From: Undaria pinnatifida
Lineage: Eukaryota > Sar > Phaeophyceae > Laminariales > Alariaceae
Length of the DNA: 64,000 bases
Assembly (NCBI GenBank): GCA_012845835.1
Contig: JABAKD010000005.1
Span: 1,647,075-1,711,074 of the forward strand
Reading direction: 5' to 3'
The notes under the pieces are model-generated. The model did not search any database. It was not told the origin of the DNA and saw only the letters and a list, made by a program, of their open reading frames with translations. The stretch's first letter is position 1. The number at the start of each line of letters is the position of its first letter. Positions 33,003-44,960 of the stretch are shown piece by piece. The translations under genes were made by a program, and so were the position numbers.

Positions 33003-34913
33003 AGGCAATAATACATGTTGAAAAACTGCCATATCAGGTAGTAGTACGTGTGTGATGCGCGGTATCTGCGATGCATGGCACCTGCAAAATAAATGGCGTG
33101 AGCCGGGCTGCTGGGGTCAGGGATGTGTCCGACGTGCATTGCACGATAGTTTGTCATGTTGTTAGTCGCGTACCCTGTAGGCCGGCGCTGGTTCCGCTGC
33201 ACGCGCTTCCGAGAGACACCTGATGAGAGCTCTTCCGTATGGGTCCCACGACGGTTAATACCTTCGATTCGTGGTCCTTTTGCGTGTTGCGTGGTTCAAC
33301 CTTGATATCCGTCTCGTTCTGGTTTGGACTACAGTCTCAAAGCGTAGATACTCCATTTACAAGAGCTTGGGGGGTAATGCCAACCTTCTTCTCCACTGTG
33401 CTCTTGTCTAGATAATAGTAACTACTGTCACTGTGCCTTGCTGATCATCGGGTTCATGTTGGCTGTTATTTACGATGCATAAACACGTCGTTTTTGGGCG
33501 AAGTGTTAGCGTGTTTGTCTAGCCTTTAGTGTGGAATAGCGCACCTCGCGCGAGAGTGATGTAGAGCACTGAAAACAACGAAATCTCAACGAGACACAGG
33601 CGTAGTTATGTCGCCGTGTAGTGCTGTTGAGCTTAGTAGAACAAAGTTCCATGTCAATGACAATCACGCATATCGTCAATGCCCCTACGGGCCTCCTGTC
33701 CGCCGTGTACACAGTTGGTTGTGGAGATGTGCACCAGTCAAGAATTGCCCATTGTGTTTGTCGCGCCATCGTCAGCAAATGATCCCGAGTTGTTCGTCGT
33801 TCCGGCAAAATCCCTCCAGGAAATGACACTGTTTTTGTGTGACCAAGTACGGCTAACGTATTGGCGATATGATATGTGAGATACCAGGTACCAGGTAGTC
33901 AGTCATACAGCATCACGGCAACTGTAACTACATACCAAGCAACAACGATGTATTTAGGCAATTGCCTCATTCTCAAAATGTGGCACTCGCACCCAAACAT
34001 CCCATAGTCTATGTCCCTCGGTTTACAATGTTACAGCACGGTGGTGCCCTCGGGTTTGAGTCAAAACTCCCGAGAATACACGTAACCGCCTCTCTCGAAT
34101 CCGCTACATACGAAGTTGTGTTACGTCTCTGCAGCTAACACGAAGCCTCCGAACGTTGCGGTGTGAACGCGCAACGAGGTCGATTGAAGGGAAATCGCCG
34201 CTGACATGCACGCATGATGAATGGACGCGGGGCGTGGGGATGGTAGCATTGCTTTGATGCCCGTTGCTTTGGGCTGTGTCGAGCATAATGAGGTTTTTTT
34301 TCGGTTACGTACAGTCGTGGGTTTTCAAGCCCAAACGAAAGGGCCAACTCCTCATATAACCCCTAAATGCTCATAAACGTGGGTTTATCAACCGCCAGAT
34401 CTCCGTTCATACGGATTGGCCCTCCACGAGACATTGGTCTCGACAATGGCCACTCGCTAAAGTGCAATATATCCCCCACACGGTGCAACAGATGATTGAT
34501 TGGTGTTTTCTGCTCGGTGGCATCAAAACGGCTTCGTGAAGACATTCGTTGAGATCTCCACTTGACCTCTGCCCTGCGCTGTGTGTTGTGCAGAGCTGTG
34601 CATGTAGAACGACCTATTTGCGCAGGTCTGGTGTAGCATGGAGAAAGGATAGCAGGATTCATAGTCGGCGCAATTGTAGCATGCATGGACTACACGCAGG
34701 CGAGGGTCTGACAGGAATAGGGTCGTTGGTGTCTGCAGTGCAAAGCCCCGACAAGATCTCGAACAGTAAGACACACGCAAAGATTCCCGTTTCGAAGTGA
34801 TTAATATCTTCGGAAATGTACAGCACTAATGCTGTATGTTCTGTTGCCCATTCATTGTACCCTCAGACCAGCGGCGGCAATTTGAGGCGAACAGTATGTA
34901 TTAATAGTACATA
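33003..34913. other. gene-free stretch
   Basis: Only short overlapping frames occur. Two overlapping TACCAGGTA motifs lie at 33882 and 33889. No exon recognised. Confidence 0.3.
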
Positions 34914-35201
34914 CAGGCACCTGCCACGGTAAAGGCGCGCCAACCATTGTTGTTTTTCCTGTAGGATTCTTCACTACAGAAGCTCTATGTACCCCGCACC
35001 CAAAGCACCGATAAGACTGAATTTGGAAAAAGTGAAGATGCAAGCCGATAAACAGACCCAAATAAGCTAGACTAGGTTTACACAAAAAATATAAAATTTT
35101 ACTAAAAAAAACGATTTTCGGACGATTTTGCGTTAAGAAAGCCTGTGATTCAGAAAAAAAAAAAAGACGAAAAGTGCTACCGCTGTCGTAGCACGCGTCT
35201 A
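34914..35201. mobile_element. MITE family 3 copy
   Basis: The left end CAGGCACCTGCCACGGTAAA and right end GCTACCGCTGTCGTAGCACG are imperfect inverted repeats. The interior has the shared GATTTTGCGTTAAG..GATTCAGAAAA block. Confidence 0.55.
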
Positions 35202-36324
35202 CAGCAGGGGGGTCACCTCTAAGGCTGGCGCGCTAATGAAGGATTCCCTGTATGTTTGTGTTCTGAAGTTTTAAAGCTTGTCTCGTTGTATTGAATGTCA
35301 CCGTCGCCCTGGGTTTTGATGTTATACTGCTTCAAGGACACTCCACTACGTCCGTTTTTGTGCGAAAGCCACTCGCGGGAGTGGCCGATATTCAGTAGTG
35401 AGGAAGAGGGTATACTACAATAATTATGTAGCCTCACTTTAGCCTTGACCCTCAGCGATATGGTCCTGACGCCTGCTCTCTCGGAGTTCGAGTTCGTGGG
35501 GAACACCAGAATCCGACATCGTGTGAGTTCTGGAGAAGATCATGTTTACGAACGAGGCGAGGCCTATGTGCGCAGATCTCTTCTCCGGAAGTCAAAGCTC
35601 ACCGCATGTTGCGAGTCGTGGGACCCCCATTGTGCGTGCAAGGGGGTGTAAACGGGGTACCTTACCACATATGTCAAAAGCAAGGTCGCCACATGATAGA
35701 CTGCGTCGTTCAAGTACGAGCCCGACTACAATCAAAAGAACAAAGGTCGTAAGCAGAGAAGGGACAAGGTGGCGACAGCGGAGGTGGGACTAAGTGCCAC
35801 CGTCTCCACAGATCCAAGCCTCTCGGCGACGCAGGGTACAGAGTGCAAAAGCAGCAGCAGACCAGCAATGGCAGTGAGAAAGTCGTCAGCGTCCAGCACC
35901 CGTGCCAAAATATCGACATCCTCAGCACACAACGCCCACGCCAACATGCCACCGTCGCAAAGGCACAACCACCGCGCCAGAATATCAACGCCGTCAACAT
36001 CAAGCGACAATGTCTGCACGATATGTTTGCGAACGTTAGCCACCCTTGCAGGTTCAGCAACAACACCCGTCCATCCCAATTTGCATAAAAAAAACACGCG
36101 TAACAAGGTGACAACAGGGAGCTCCCAGGGGGAGTTTTCGCACGCGTCCGCCGTGATCGATGCGGATGACACCGCGCCTACCACCTCGTTCGAAGAGACG
36201 TCTGACCCGGCGCGGCGAAGCATTCCGGTCATCATGCTCCTGCGAGACCGTTCGTTGGACGGGCTTTCAGTTTTAACTGTAGGACTGCTCGAATAATCGA
36301 TCGGCTTCTCGGCCTCGATAACCC
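35202..36324. other. stretch upstream of the copia relic
   Basis: Long frames occur on both strands (plus 35769-36296; minus 36664-35732) and overlap completely. Neither has a clear domain. This could be the decayed gag or leader of the copia relic that follows (inference). Confidence 0.3.
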
Positions 36325-37900
36325 GTGACTGAAACATACAACAAAAACAGCCGGGCTGCCACCTTCGGTAATGTCTTGACACTTCTTGTGCACTGCGGGG
36401 AATCTGAACAATATCTCGACAACTGCAGTGCATCAACCCCCGACTCTTGGTCGGCTGTCGAAACACTTCAGTTTGGTGATACCGTGCATGGGCACCAGCG
36501 CAGGCAACCACGAGATAGAGGGAGATACCACCCGAGTCGTCAGCGGTACCGTCGTCGATACGCATGGATAGAAGCAGTGCGTAGGGCATATAATCGTGGC
36601 AGTGCTGTAAGTGAATTGGGAAAAAAAGTATTGTCTCAGTCCAGGAAGGAACGTCAGAGGGCACAGGGCACCACCACCGTCTTCGCTTTGGATGGGCAGA
36701 CGCGGCCTCCTCTCTTTCAAGCCGGAGGTGGAGACGCCGAACGATTGCCGGCCGAGTCGGACGCCGATTCGTCGCGCCGCCGCATAAGGCCTACTAGTGA
36801 CGGCAAACGCTTGAATCTCCTTAACAAAACCGACGACGACGTCGTGAGCTTCAATTGACAGATTGTCATCCTCAGCCGGCTGGTCTGTTGGACGCGTGCT
36901 ACGATAGGTGTAGTAGTGCTTGATTTGGGCGAACGATTATCTGTCCAACTTGGTTCCTTAGCTAACGACTACGCTACCACAAGCACAAGGTCGTTGCATT
37001 GATTTGTGGTTTATGTGTTACACCTACAGTGGGCCGTTGGATTGTTCATCGGGATACGCTTTCGTTTTTCTCGGAGCCTGCGGCTTTGTGGGGGAGGAGA
37101 TTTCTCTTATCGACGAACTGCAACAAAGTTTTAAACTACCCCTATCGAAGCTTGCGTTGTCCGTGAATAGTACTCAGCAAGCTCACCCGGAGACTCAAGA
37201 TGTCAACATCGAGCAACTCTTTGAGCTAATCTACACGGACAGCGTGGGGCCGAGTGCACTAGGTGGCTCGCGGTACATGAAAAAAATGCATTGACGACAA
37301 AAACATGCGGGAGGAAACCCTGCTCTTCAAATCCAAAGCGGACGCGGGCGACTCCCTGCGGGGCTTTGCACAGGGGGTGTGGTGGCGCCGCTAGTATATC
37401 ATGTTCGGCGATGCCGAGTTCATGGGGGCAGCGAGTACACCGGAGAAGAAACCCGGAGCTACTCTCTTCAAACCACCATCAAGGTGACGTGTTGGGCAAC
37501 CACCACACCATATCCACAGGTAACAGGTAGGAGCGTCAGAGATTCAGGACGCCATGGTTGCACGCTTGCGGCGATAACCCGATGATGCCTGCTGGTGAAT
37601 ACGGTGGGTTGTCGAAGCCCCTTTGGGGACCACTGATGTCGACGTCTGCCTACATTGCCAACGTGACACCGGACGAGATGCATGACGACCCTGTACACGG
37701 CACACTTCGCGGCAAGGAGCCGGATTTTCGAGTCTCAGGACCATCGAGTGCCCCCTGGCATAACGTGCCTTGTTCGTCGAGGTGATCAACTGCATCAGCG
37801 AGTTCCATCAACGTGCATATGGGCGACGGACCCACAGTAAGGTTTGCGCCTTTAGCCCCAGTTTCAACGTGCTTTGGTAGATCTTAACACGACGGCAATG
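36325..37900 (+). pseudogene. decayed Ty1/copia retrotransposon (protease-integrase region)
   Basis: Plus-strand fragments in shifting frames follow copia order. A protease-like stretch near 36400-36560 has EQYLDNCSAS, then EIEGDTTRVVSGTVVD. Integrase pieces are LFELIYTDSVGPSALGGSRY (37209-37275), DDKNMREETLLFKSKADAG after a frameshift near 37292, GGSEYTGEE, then TTTPYPQVTG, and finally the STSAYIANVTPDEMHDDPVH region (37638-37700). Frameshifts and stops separate every piece, and no reverse transcriptase was recognised downstream. No LTR pair was found. A dead relic. Confidence 0.65.
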
Positions 37901-39847
37901 GTTTCTCTAGGTACAGGAAAGGACGGCTACTGTATTCGACTCGTGTACAACCTTGGTGAATATGGCATTGCCGCTTCACCCTCGTCCGCGAACTGTACTT
38001 GTATGCCGTAAAAACCGCAAGTAAGCGAAATTCGGACAAGTTTGCAACCCAATTGTCTGGGTGGCGGGGAAGTCACAAGGTACGATCGATTTGCTCACGG
38101 AGATATCTCGACGCGGGATCTAACCGATACCCTCTGCTCCGTTGTGCACGCCCGTCATATTGTGGAGAAACGGGACCTCAAATCATCGTAGGGGGTGTGT
38201 TATGTTACGTGTTAGTTAATATCACGCACGGCAACTATCGCAGGGCGGTAAAGTTGAATATTCTAAATAAATGCAGTAGATACGCATCGTGCTGGTAGGT
38301 CGCACGTTTGTCTACGTGCGCTAGAAATCGGCTTCGTCGTTCTTACGTCGCACGGCCTGGACCACTACTGTAGTACGTTGAATAATGCCTCCATAGTTGT
38401 CTCGGCCCTCGCGTTGTAGACTAATGTAGAAGAGTGCCCCTCGATGGCGCTACTATACCGAAGCCGAGCGTGAGTAATCAGTAGTTATAGAATAGTCATT
38501 TTGCACAAAAAGCAGTGAGTGGGTTGGAACAATTCATCAACGGGTACATGTAGTCCCGGCGGTGCTTTTGGCCGTAGACTGCTCCGCCCAGCGTGTCGTC
38601 GAAGCTGTTACATCATGAGAGGCATTAAACCTTTGACTACCATGTAGCTACACCACGTGCACTGTAGAGAACGACCCTTTGGTGCATACTCAAGCTATAA
38701 GTGCACCACACTCTTAGAACCCTTGTCAGAAGCAAGGTCGAGGTGATCGTAGTGGTCCCTCTGTGGTGCCGGTTGAGCAGTGACGCTTGTCCGCCGTACT
38801 GCCTGTGAACTCGCATGACACAGATGGGAGGAATGGGCGGAGAAGAGCTGGTTGACGCTATATATAGTGACGGTGTATTCGGGTTGGCAAATGCCGGCAC
38901 CAGAGGGTCAATTCCTATATTTAGTATAGTAGTAATCGCGCTTGCTCGCAGATGGTTTAAAGCATTCCGCAAGACGGGACGCCGGCCTTGGACTCGTGGC
39001 TGCTGTGGCATCATGAGAGCTAGTCGATCGACAAGCAAGTTGTAGCTTGATGATACTACGTGTTTTGACAGTGCGACGATTTCGTATTTGTTCCCGCGGC
39101 CGGTCTGCTTAGGCCCCTAGTCGAGAAAAAGGCTATGTTTACGACGAGGTGCCGCGTTTACGATCAGCGAGTCAACGCGAGGGCAGTGATCTTGGGCGAG
39201 AGTCACTAGCTGATCTCCGCAGGACGCTTCGTTGATCCCTAACTATACACCAAATTAGAGTGACCACGGAATATTATAACCGTAGTTGTCGCAGTTTGTC
39301 GCTGTTCGTTTCAAGCACTCCTCAAAAGGCCACGTGGACGTCGTTAATTGCGGTTGTTTTAGTACACCGCGTGCTCTAGAGGTCGGTTATTTGGCAGAAA
39401 TCCCCGCCCGCCGAGGAACGGTTCTTTATTAAACTCCTCGGCAGAAGCGAGATCACTACACGATATTCGTCGTTTCTCGCTGATTGCTCATGAATTCTGC
39501 AGTGGGGTACGTAACTCACTATGTTGTGCCCGCCATGGCATGATGCGAGCCAGAAAATCTGAAACATTGTGGCTAGAAAGTCACATGTGGTGTACGGTGT
39601 GCGTGTACGCTATTTAGAGAGTAAGGCGTCTGCAGCACAGGCCCAACCTATAGACGAGCGGTAGGCTTGGCATCCTCGTTCGAAGCAGGGTTACTGCGAC
39701 GGTAACCACTTTCAAAGTTTCATGTACTTTTTTTCCAAGCGAGTTCTCGGTGACGTGTCCACCTTCATGTCAGTAGATATATCGGACGGCGCTTAGGGGT
39801 ACCAAATCTAGGGTGGGGAGAGTGCTCCAATATTTGCTTCCGAGTTG
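37901..39847. other. gene-free stretch
   Basis: GKDGYCIRLVYNLGEYG (37918-37968) may be a last trace of the copia relic. Beyond that no domain, exon or repeat family was recognised. Confidence 0.3.
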
Positions 39848-39881
39848 TTGTCACTGTTGTTGTTGTTGCTGTTGTTGTTGC

Positions 39882-39933
<52 letters not shown>

Positions 39934-39951
39934 TTTTTTGTTGCTGTTGTT
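39848..39951 (+). repeat. (TTG)n microsatellite
   Basis: About 100 bases of TTG triplets with a few TTGCTG interruptions and a short T run at the distal end. Confidence 0.95.
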
Positions 39952-40189
39952 GGTGCCGTCATAGTTTTCACACTACTACCTCATGGCCATAATCAAGCCC
40001 GTTGCTCTAGTAACTTTGGAGTGGCCGAGTACCCAAAGACAACGAGTAGTCTAGACCACTCTCGAGCGTGGCTGTGTGCCTCTCTCGAATCTCGATTTCC
40101 AGTAGCTGCGTTCTATGGTAGGGAGATCACATTTTGGCCAATACATTTCTGATCGACGCGGCTCCTCGCCTGATGAGCTACCTTCGACC

Positions 40190-40430
40190 GATTCTACCAT
40201 AGCCTCCCTCAAAACCAGCGACTTCGTTTAACGAACTTTTCATGGCTGCTCGAAACGAGGAAGGATGCCATGAAAAATACAATCTTCACATATGTTCTTG
40301 TATGCCAAGGACTGTCGAACGACGACGTCGGGGTGGGGGCAAGGGGCACCGTATTCGAGCAGATACGGCCGGGAGTTGGTTTCAAAACCGGCGATTTCGT
40401 CAAAGAAAAGCTGGGGGCTACTGTAGAACG
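40190..40430. mobile_element. MITE family 1 copy
   Basis: The left end GATTCTACCATAGCC and right end GGCTACTGTAGAACG are inverted. The interior is about 80% like the 15.4-kb copy, including CGAACGACGACGTCGGGGTG. Confidence 0.75.
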
Positions 40431-40908
40431 ACTCCCCCAACAACGTTTGTCCTTATCGAAAAATGATCAAACATATAAACTACATATATATACGATATGT
40501 ATGTAGATTGTATTTTAATTTTTATAATATACCTGGTATATTTTAACGTAGGCGAAGAGGCTGTTCCTTGGGTTGTGCGCTTTCGATTTTTCTCGTCAAT
40601 CACCGTTACTTGTTTGTGTGAGGTGTTGACCTTCGTAAGTGCGGAATCGTCAGAATTTTTGGGACTTTGAGGTGTGTCCGCTACCGCAGCATGCGTGTTC
40701 AACCCGTTCTTCAACCCGTTCTTTTAGCACTGCCGCCCACGTCTACGGGGACAGACCAATCCCTATTAAATAATGTGGTGTAAAAAAACAGGATTTCATG
40801 ACGGGGTGGTGCACATCGTAAGGGGTTGGCGTACAACATCTGAAAAAAAAGAGACCCCTGCTGTTCCAGTCCTTCCCACCTACTATCATCACACACTATT
40901 TTCGACCA

Positions 40909-41167
40909 AGGCTACGGTAGGGGGGGTACCCCCATTTTCACTGGTGTGTTTGAGCCACTCGCACGAGTAGCTCTGTACCCTACGGATGAAGATGGTTTAG
41001 GAACTTGGTTTGCCGCAGATTAGATCACCTTTGCATTGCGGATTGATTTCGTCAATGTAAAACATCAAGAAAACGTAAGATTGCATAGGAACAAAGGGGT
41101 TACTCGCGCGAGTGACCCCTAGCCACTGAAATAAAAGGCCCAAAAGAGGACCCCCCTACCGTAGCCT
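40909..41167. mobile_element. MITE family 2, best copy
   Basis: 259 bp with terminal inverted repeats AGGCTACGGTAGGGGGG / CCCCCCTACCGTAGCCT. Subterminal near-palindromes GCCACTCGCACGAGTAGC and ACTCGCGCGAGTGACCCC lie just inside each end. No coding capacity. Confidence 0.8.
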
Positions 41168-42685
41168 GGGTCTTTCGTTCTGATTCTCCATCGCTAGTGG
41201 TCGCTCAAATCCGGGGCCACTGAGCACGAACTTCCCTCCGCACCCCACTGCACAGCACGACTTCATTTTCATCGCGAGAAGTCATCAGTCCTATCTTCCC
41301 TCATCGATTAGCCCTGTCACCGTGGTTGGCGGCAATACACGACTTGGCCGTCAATTTAGACTTTCTGGCCCCTTTCAAGCACCAACCACCACAAGAACGA
41401 AAACACTACCATACCATGTACTTGAAAGTCACCGCACGCCATATTAACCTGTTTTCAAATCCTTACAACAAATCCTAGTCTAATCCCAAGCGTTTTGCGC
41501 CCATGTCGGGACTGTGGTGCTAAACATGCTTAAACCGTAAAATATGCGATACGTCTAATGCTAAGCGCTTCGTGCCTATGTCGGGACTTCGGTGCTAAAC
41601 ATGCTTTTAAACGGTAAAATAAGCGATACCTCACTGTTGAAAAGAGCGATGCCATGGTGTGGTGATGGAATAATGGATAATAGGGTTAGCATTGATAGTA
41701 CCTCTTCGATATATTTGTTCTACTCCTGGAGGAGTTTTTTCCTGAAAAACAAAGAAACCAACACAAATGGAACGCGTTTATGTTTTACTGTCTGTGGTGT
41801 GGTGTGTTCGTTGTATGCATGGACCATGGGATACTTCATCGGGGTGCTATAACAGTACTTGACTTGTTTTTCTCAGAGACACATGCTGTTAATACATTAG
41901 TCTAAAGGTGCACTGTTTTTTGTGTTTCCGAGGCTCATAACCGCTTGAGGATATGTATACTATTAAAAGTGTACCCCTCTTGGGCAAAATCGTAGTATGA
42001 GAAAGCTGTAAGCTCAGCTCGATCAAAACCAAACCCATGTATTTCCTAGGGAGACGAAAAAAATGCGTAAAACACCACAATTAGGCAAATCCGGACAGTT
42101 CTGGGTTATCCCCTTCACAACTGACAACCCGTTTTGGGGACAAAATTACTTGGAATTAGTATAGGGAGGGGTTTGGGGGCTCTAAAGGGGCCCTCATCGT
42201 TCAGAAACCAAGAAAGCCAAAAAATGGTATACCTTGTAATACCTCTCTATCCACGTATCCGTTACTCTACTCCTACCGGTTACTACCCACTTTTTGTGTG
42301 AGATATTTGTGTGGTGTACAGCTCCTCAAGCGAGAAGCCTCAGACAATGATTCAGTACCGTCCCTGCCGCGGCACAGACCGTCCGAGGGTGACGCCCCAA
42401 CGTTTTGGTCGCGTAGCAAACGGCCCGACCGCCGCACCCATGGCAACAGCGACGCCGACGTGGTCATCTCTGCCGGCCGACTCGTCACCGGCGACTATGT
42501 AGACTCTGTGGCGCGCACTCCTCCCACTCACAACGAATTCCCCGTTTGATATCCTGTGATCATTAAGAACAAAACGACCATTGTAGTATTACCATATCAC
42601 AGCGAAGTAACGGTTCGGGAGGCGATGTAGACGATTCGCCCTTCCTATGACTAACCTCGACGTCCGCACATGTCTAAACGACCGG
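41168..42685. other. gene-free stretch with duplicated segments
   Basis: The segment near 41483-41547 (GCGTTTTGCGCCCATGTCGG..AAACATGCTTAAACCGTAA) is tandemly repeated at 41560-41620. 41315-41420 and 42340-42500 resemble units of the satellite at 43.4-44.96 kb. A GTATAGGGAGGGGTTTGGGG segment at 42159 matches 56192 and 56325. Confidence 0.45.
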
Positions 42686-42971
42686 TCGCCCCGGTGGCGT
42701 ATCAGGTTATCCTCGAGCCTGGTATAGGTCAGTTTCGTGAGTTCGAGCCCCGCCGAGTGCATACTCGTACAAATTCGTTGGGACTTTTTCTTGTGGACAA
42801 ATTGACTTGCGGAAAGCGCGAGAGCGTGAGTTAGCAACATTCGATGAACAATCGACGAGCAGTGGGATTGCTGAACCCTATGCGCGATAAAAATTGAAGG
42901 CAAGAACCGGGGAGGAGAAGGGATGACACCTGTGACCACGGCTTGTCCAGAAGCTGGAAAGTGAAAGTGTG

Positions 42972-43006
<35 letters not shown>
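42686..43006 (+). mobile_element. tRNA-derived SINE, intact copy with poly(A) tail
   Basis: 321 bp: tRNA-like head (GGTGGCGTATCAGGTTATCC, then GAGTTCGAGCCCCG), body with GACTTGCGGAAAGCGCGAGA and ATCGACGAGCAGTGGGATTG, and a 33-base A tail at 42974-43006. Three other copies in the window share head and body. A cloverleaf with a paired acceptor stem is not possible, so this is a SINE. The long tail suggests recent insertion. Confidence 0.82.
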
Positions 43007-43008
<2 letters not shown>

Positions 43009-43507
43009 AGAACGGCGATGATGTGTACCGCACTGCTGGAGATACACCATGACCACCTACGGGTAGTTTTTTAGTTTCGGCGAGACACGCCATAATAATT
43101 CACATTTCGCACGCCGGAAAACAGCGAAACCGCACAAATAAAAATCTCAATCGAATTGACGGTTTATCTTTCTGGACACCCACACGCACATAGTTTAAGA
43201 TCGATATGGACAAGAAAAACAACCAAGGCATGTACCAGTCTTCAACCCGCGACCGACCGACTAACGGGTATGATGACGGTTCCAACTCTCGCTTCGTGTT
43301 CTCAGCCTCCGAGAGCTCGTGCGGAGGGCTGGAATATAGTTTGTGCAATCTTAAAACACTAGCAGAGTACAATAATATCATAAGCGGGATCGGGTCCGGG
43401 TAAGATGGGTCCAGGTTCAGGCGGAATCAGGGGGTGGGCTTTGAAAGCAAAATGAACGTTTCACTATCATCTCTGCCTGCTGACGGCCGCCGACTGCGCC
43501 CTAGGAG

Positions 43508-43618
43508 TATTTATTGTACCAAACGGCACACTTCATTGTACCAAACGGCACTCATTGTACCAAACGGCACACTTCATTGTACCAAACGGCACACTTCATT
43601 GTACCAAACGGCATTTCT
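43508..43618 (+). repeat. 20-bp minisatellite, five units
   Basis: Five copies of a unit containing CATTGTACCAAACGGCACAC; the second-to-third step is shortened. Direct tandem units with no spacer. Confidence 0.92.
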
Positions 43619-43619
43619 C

Positions 43620-44960
43620 CGTTTATAGGTACCGGTTATCAGCGACAAAAAAAACAACGATTGCGATGCCAACATGCAATCCGAAAAAAGCCCGGTTCGA
43701 CCGTTGGTGTAGAGGTTTTGGCCGTTTCTGATCTCGACTACCGCACGCAGGGAGACAGCCACGCCGCACGAATGAAAACAGCTCTGCCGCACACTCGAAG
43801 CCATCGATACCGTGCACGCATGATAACGGTGAGAGGCCGATATAGACTTTTCTGGCCTTGTCAAAACTCGGCCGATGTACACACAGGAACAGCGACCGGT
43901 ATTACCAATTCAGCCGGCCGACGACCGTCGATTGTATCCTAGGGGTGTTCCTTGCGCCCAATATATTTCCTCGTTTTGAGACCCACTTATATCGACAAAA
44001 AAAAACAGTGATTGATTGCCATACCATCACGCAAACGGCAGCAAACGATTTGGGAGTCGTTCTAGGCATTCTGGCCCTTCCAAACCCGAACCACAGAACT
44101 CATGAAAACAGTGTTACGCTAAATACGGATTGCTCTAATCATAGCGACGAAAAATACAGCCATTGGCCGTGATACCATCAAGGAAAAAATACGGCAATGC
44201 GCGGTATGGGCATTGACGAGACTTTCCCCCCGTATCGAACTCCGAGCAACGCACACATGAATACGGCACGACACCGCGTTGTTCAGAGTTACACAAACAC
44301 AACATCCATGCTCATTGTTCTATTATTTAATTGTACCCCATCACCAACAAACTAACCCAGTCAGCACTGACTGTTAGCTGAAGGGTTACGCTGCACCCTC
44401 ATGGCCCGCACGATTTTAATAAGCGATATGATGATCTGCGTGTCGATGGCGGTTGCAGCGTGGAGCTCCGTTGACCCCCTATATTTCACGATCAATCATC
44501 ATTTCTGGGTCCATTTATAGCGACCGCAAGAGGCGAGTGCGCGTAAATATCAAGAAACACGGCAACGAACGGTTTGGGTGTGTTGATTCAGGCCTTTCCA
44601 CCCTTTCGTATCCCGACCACAGCTACGATGACCTACGACAACACGGCTACGACAACCTATGATAACACGTGAAAAAATCGATCGACGTGATCAATTACGC
44701 CTGCAAGGACAGACGACCACCGATTGTAGCGCGGTACTCTTCTCGCCCTCATCACATTCTCCTTTCAACAATTCCCCGTCTGGGAACCATTTACAACGAA
44801 GAAGACACGAGGATGACGATGTTGTCGCGAGGGAACGGCAATAATCCGATAGAGAACACGTTTTGCTAACCCTTTCACACACCGACAACCGCACTCACGA
44901 AAACAGCGACGCAACACGAACCCACGACCTCCGGGCGGAATAAGGTGCCGACCCATTGGA
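43620..44960 (+). repeat. diverged tandem satellite, units about 200-280 bp
   Basis: The succession TATAGCGACRAAAA..ACAGC, GATACCATCA, AACGGCAACGA-GTTTGGG, TTCTGGCC, CGACCACAG, CATGAAAACAG recurs about five times with heavy divergence (starts near 43632, 43988, 44149, 44515, 44793). Single related units lie at 41.3 and 42.35 kb. Short frames here are not conserved between units. Confidence 0.5.

Noticed and set aside
35732-36664. 310-codon minus-strand frame
   Set aside because: It overlaps equally long plus-strand frames, shows no domain, and lies against the orientation of the copia relic.
42686-42760. tRNA gene
   Set aside because: A-box- and B-box-like segments are present, but the acceptor stem does not pair and the unit is followed by a SINE body and A tail.
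43508-43618. CRISPR-like short repeats
   Set aside because: Units are head-to-tail with no spacers, and the DNA is eukaryotic; it is a minisatellite.
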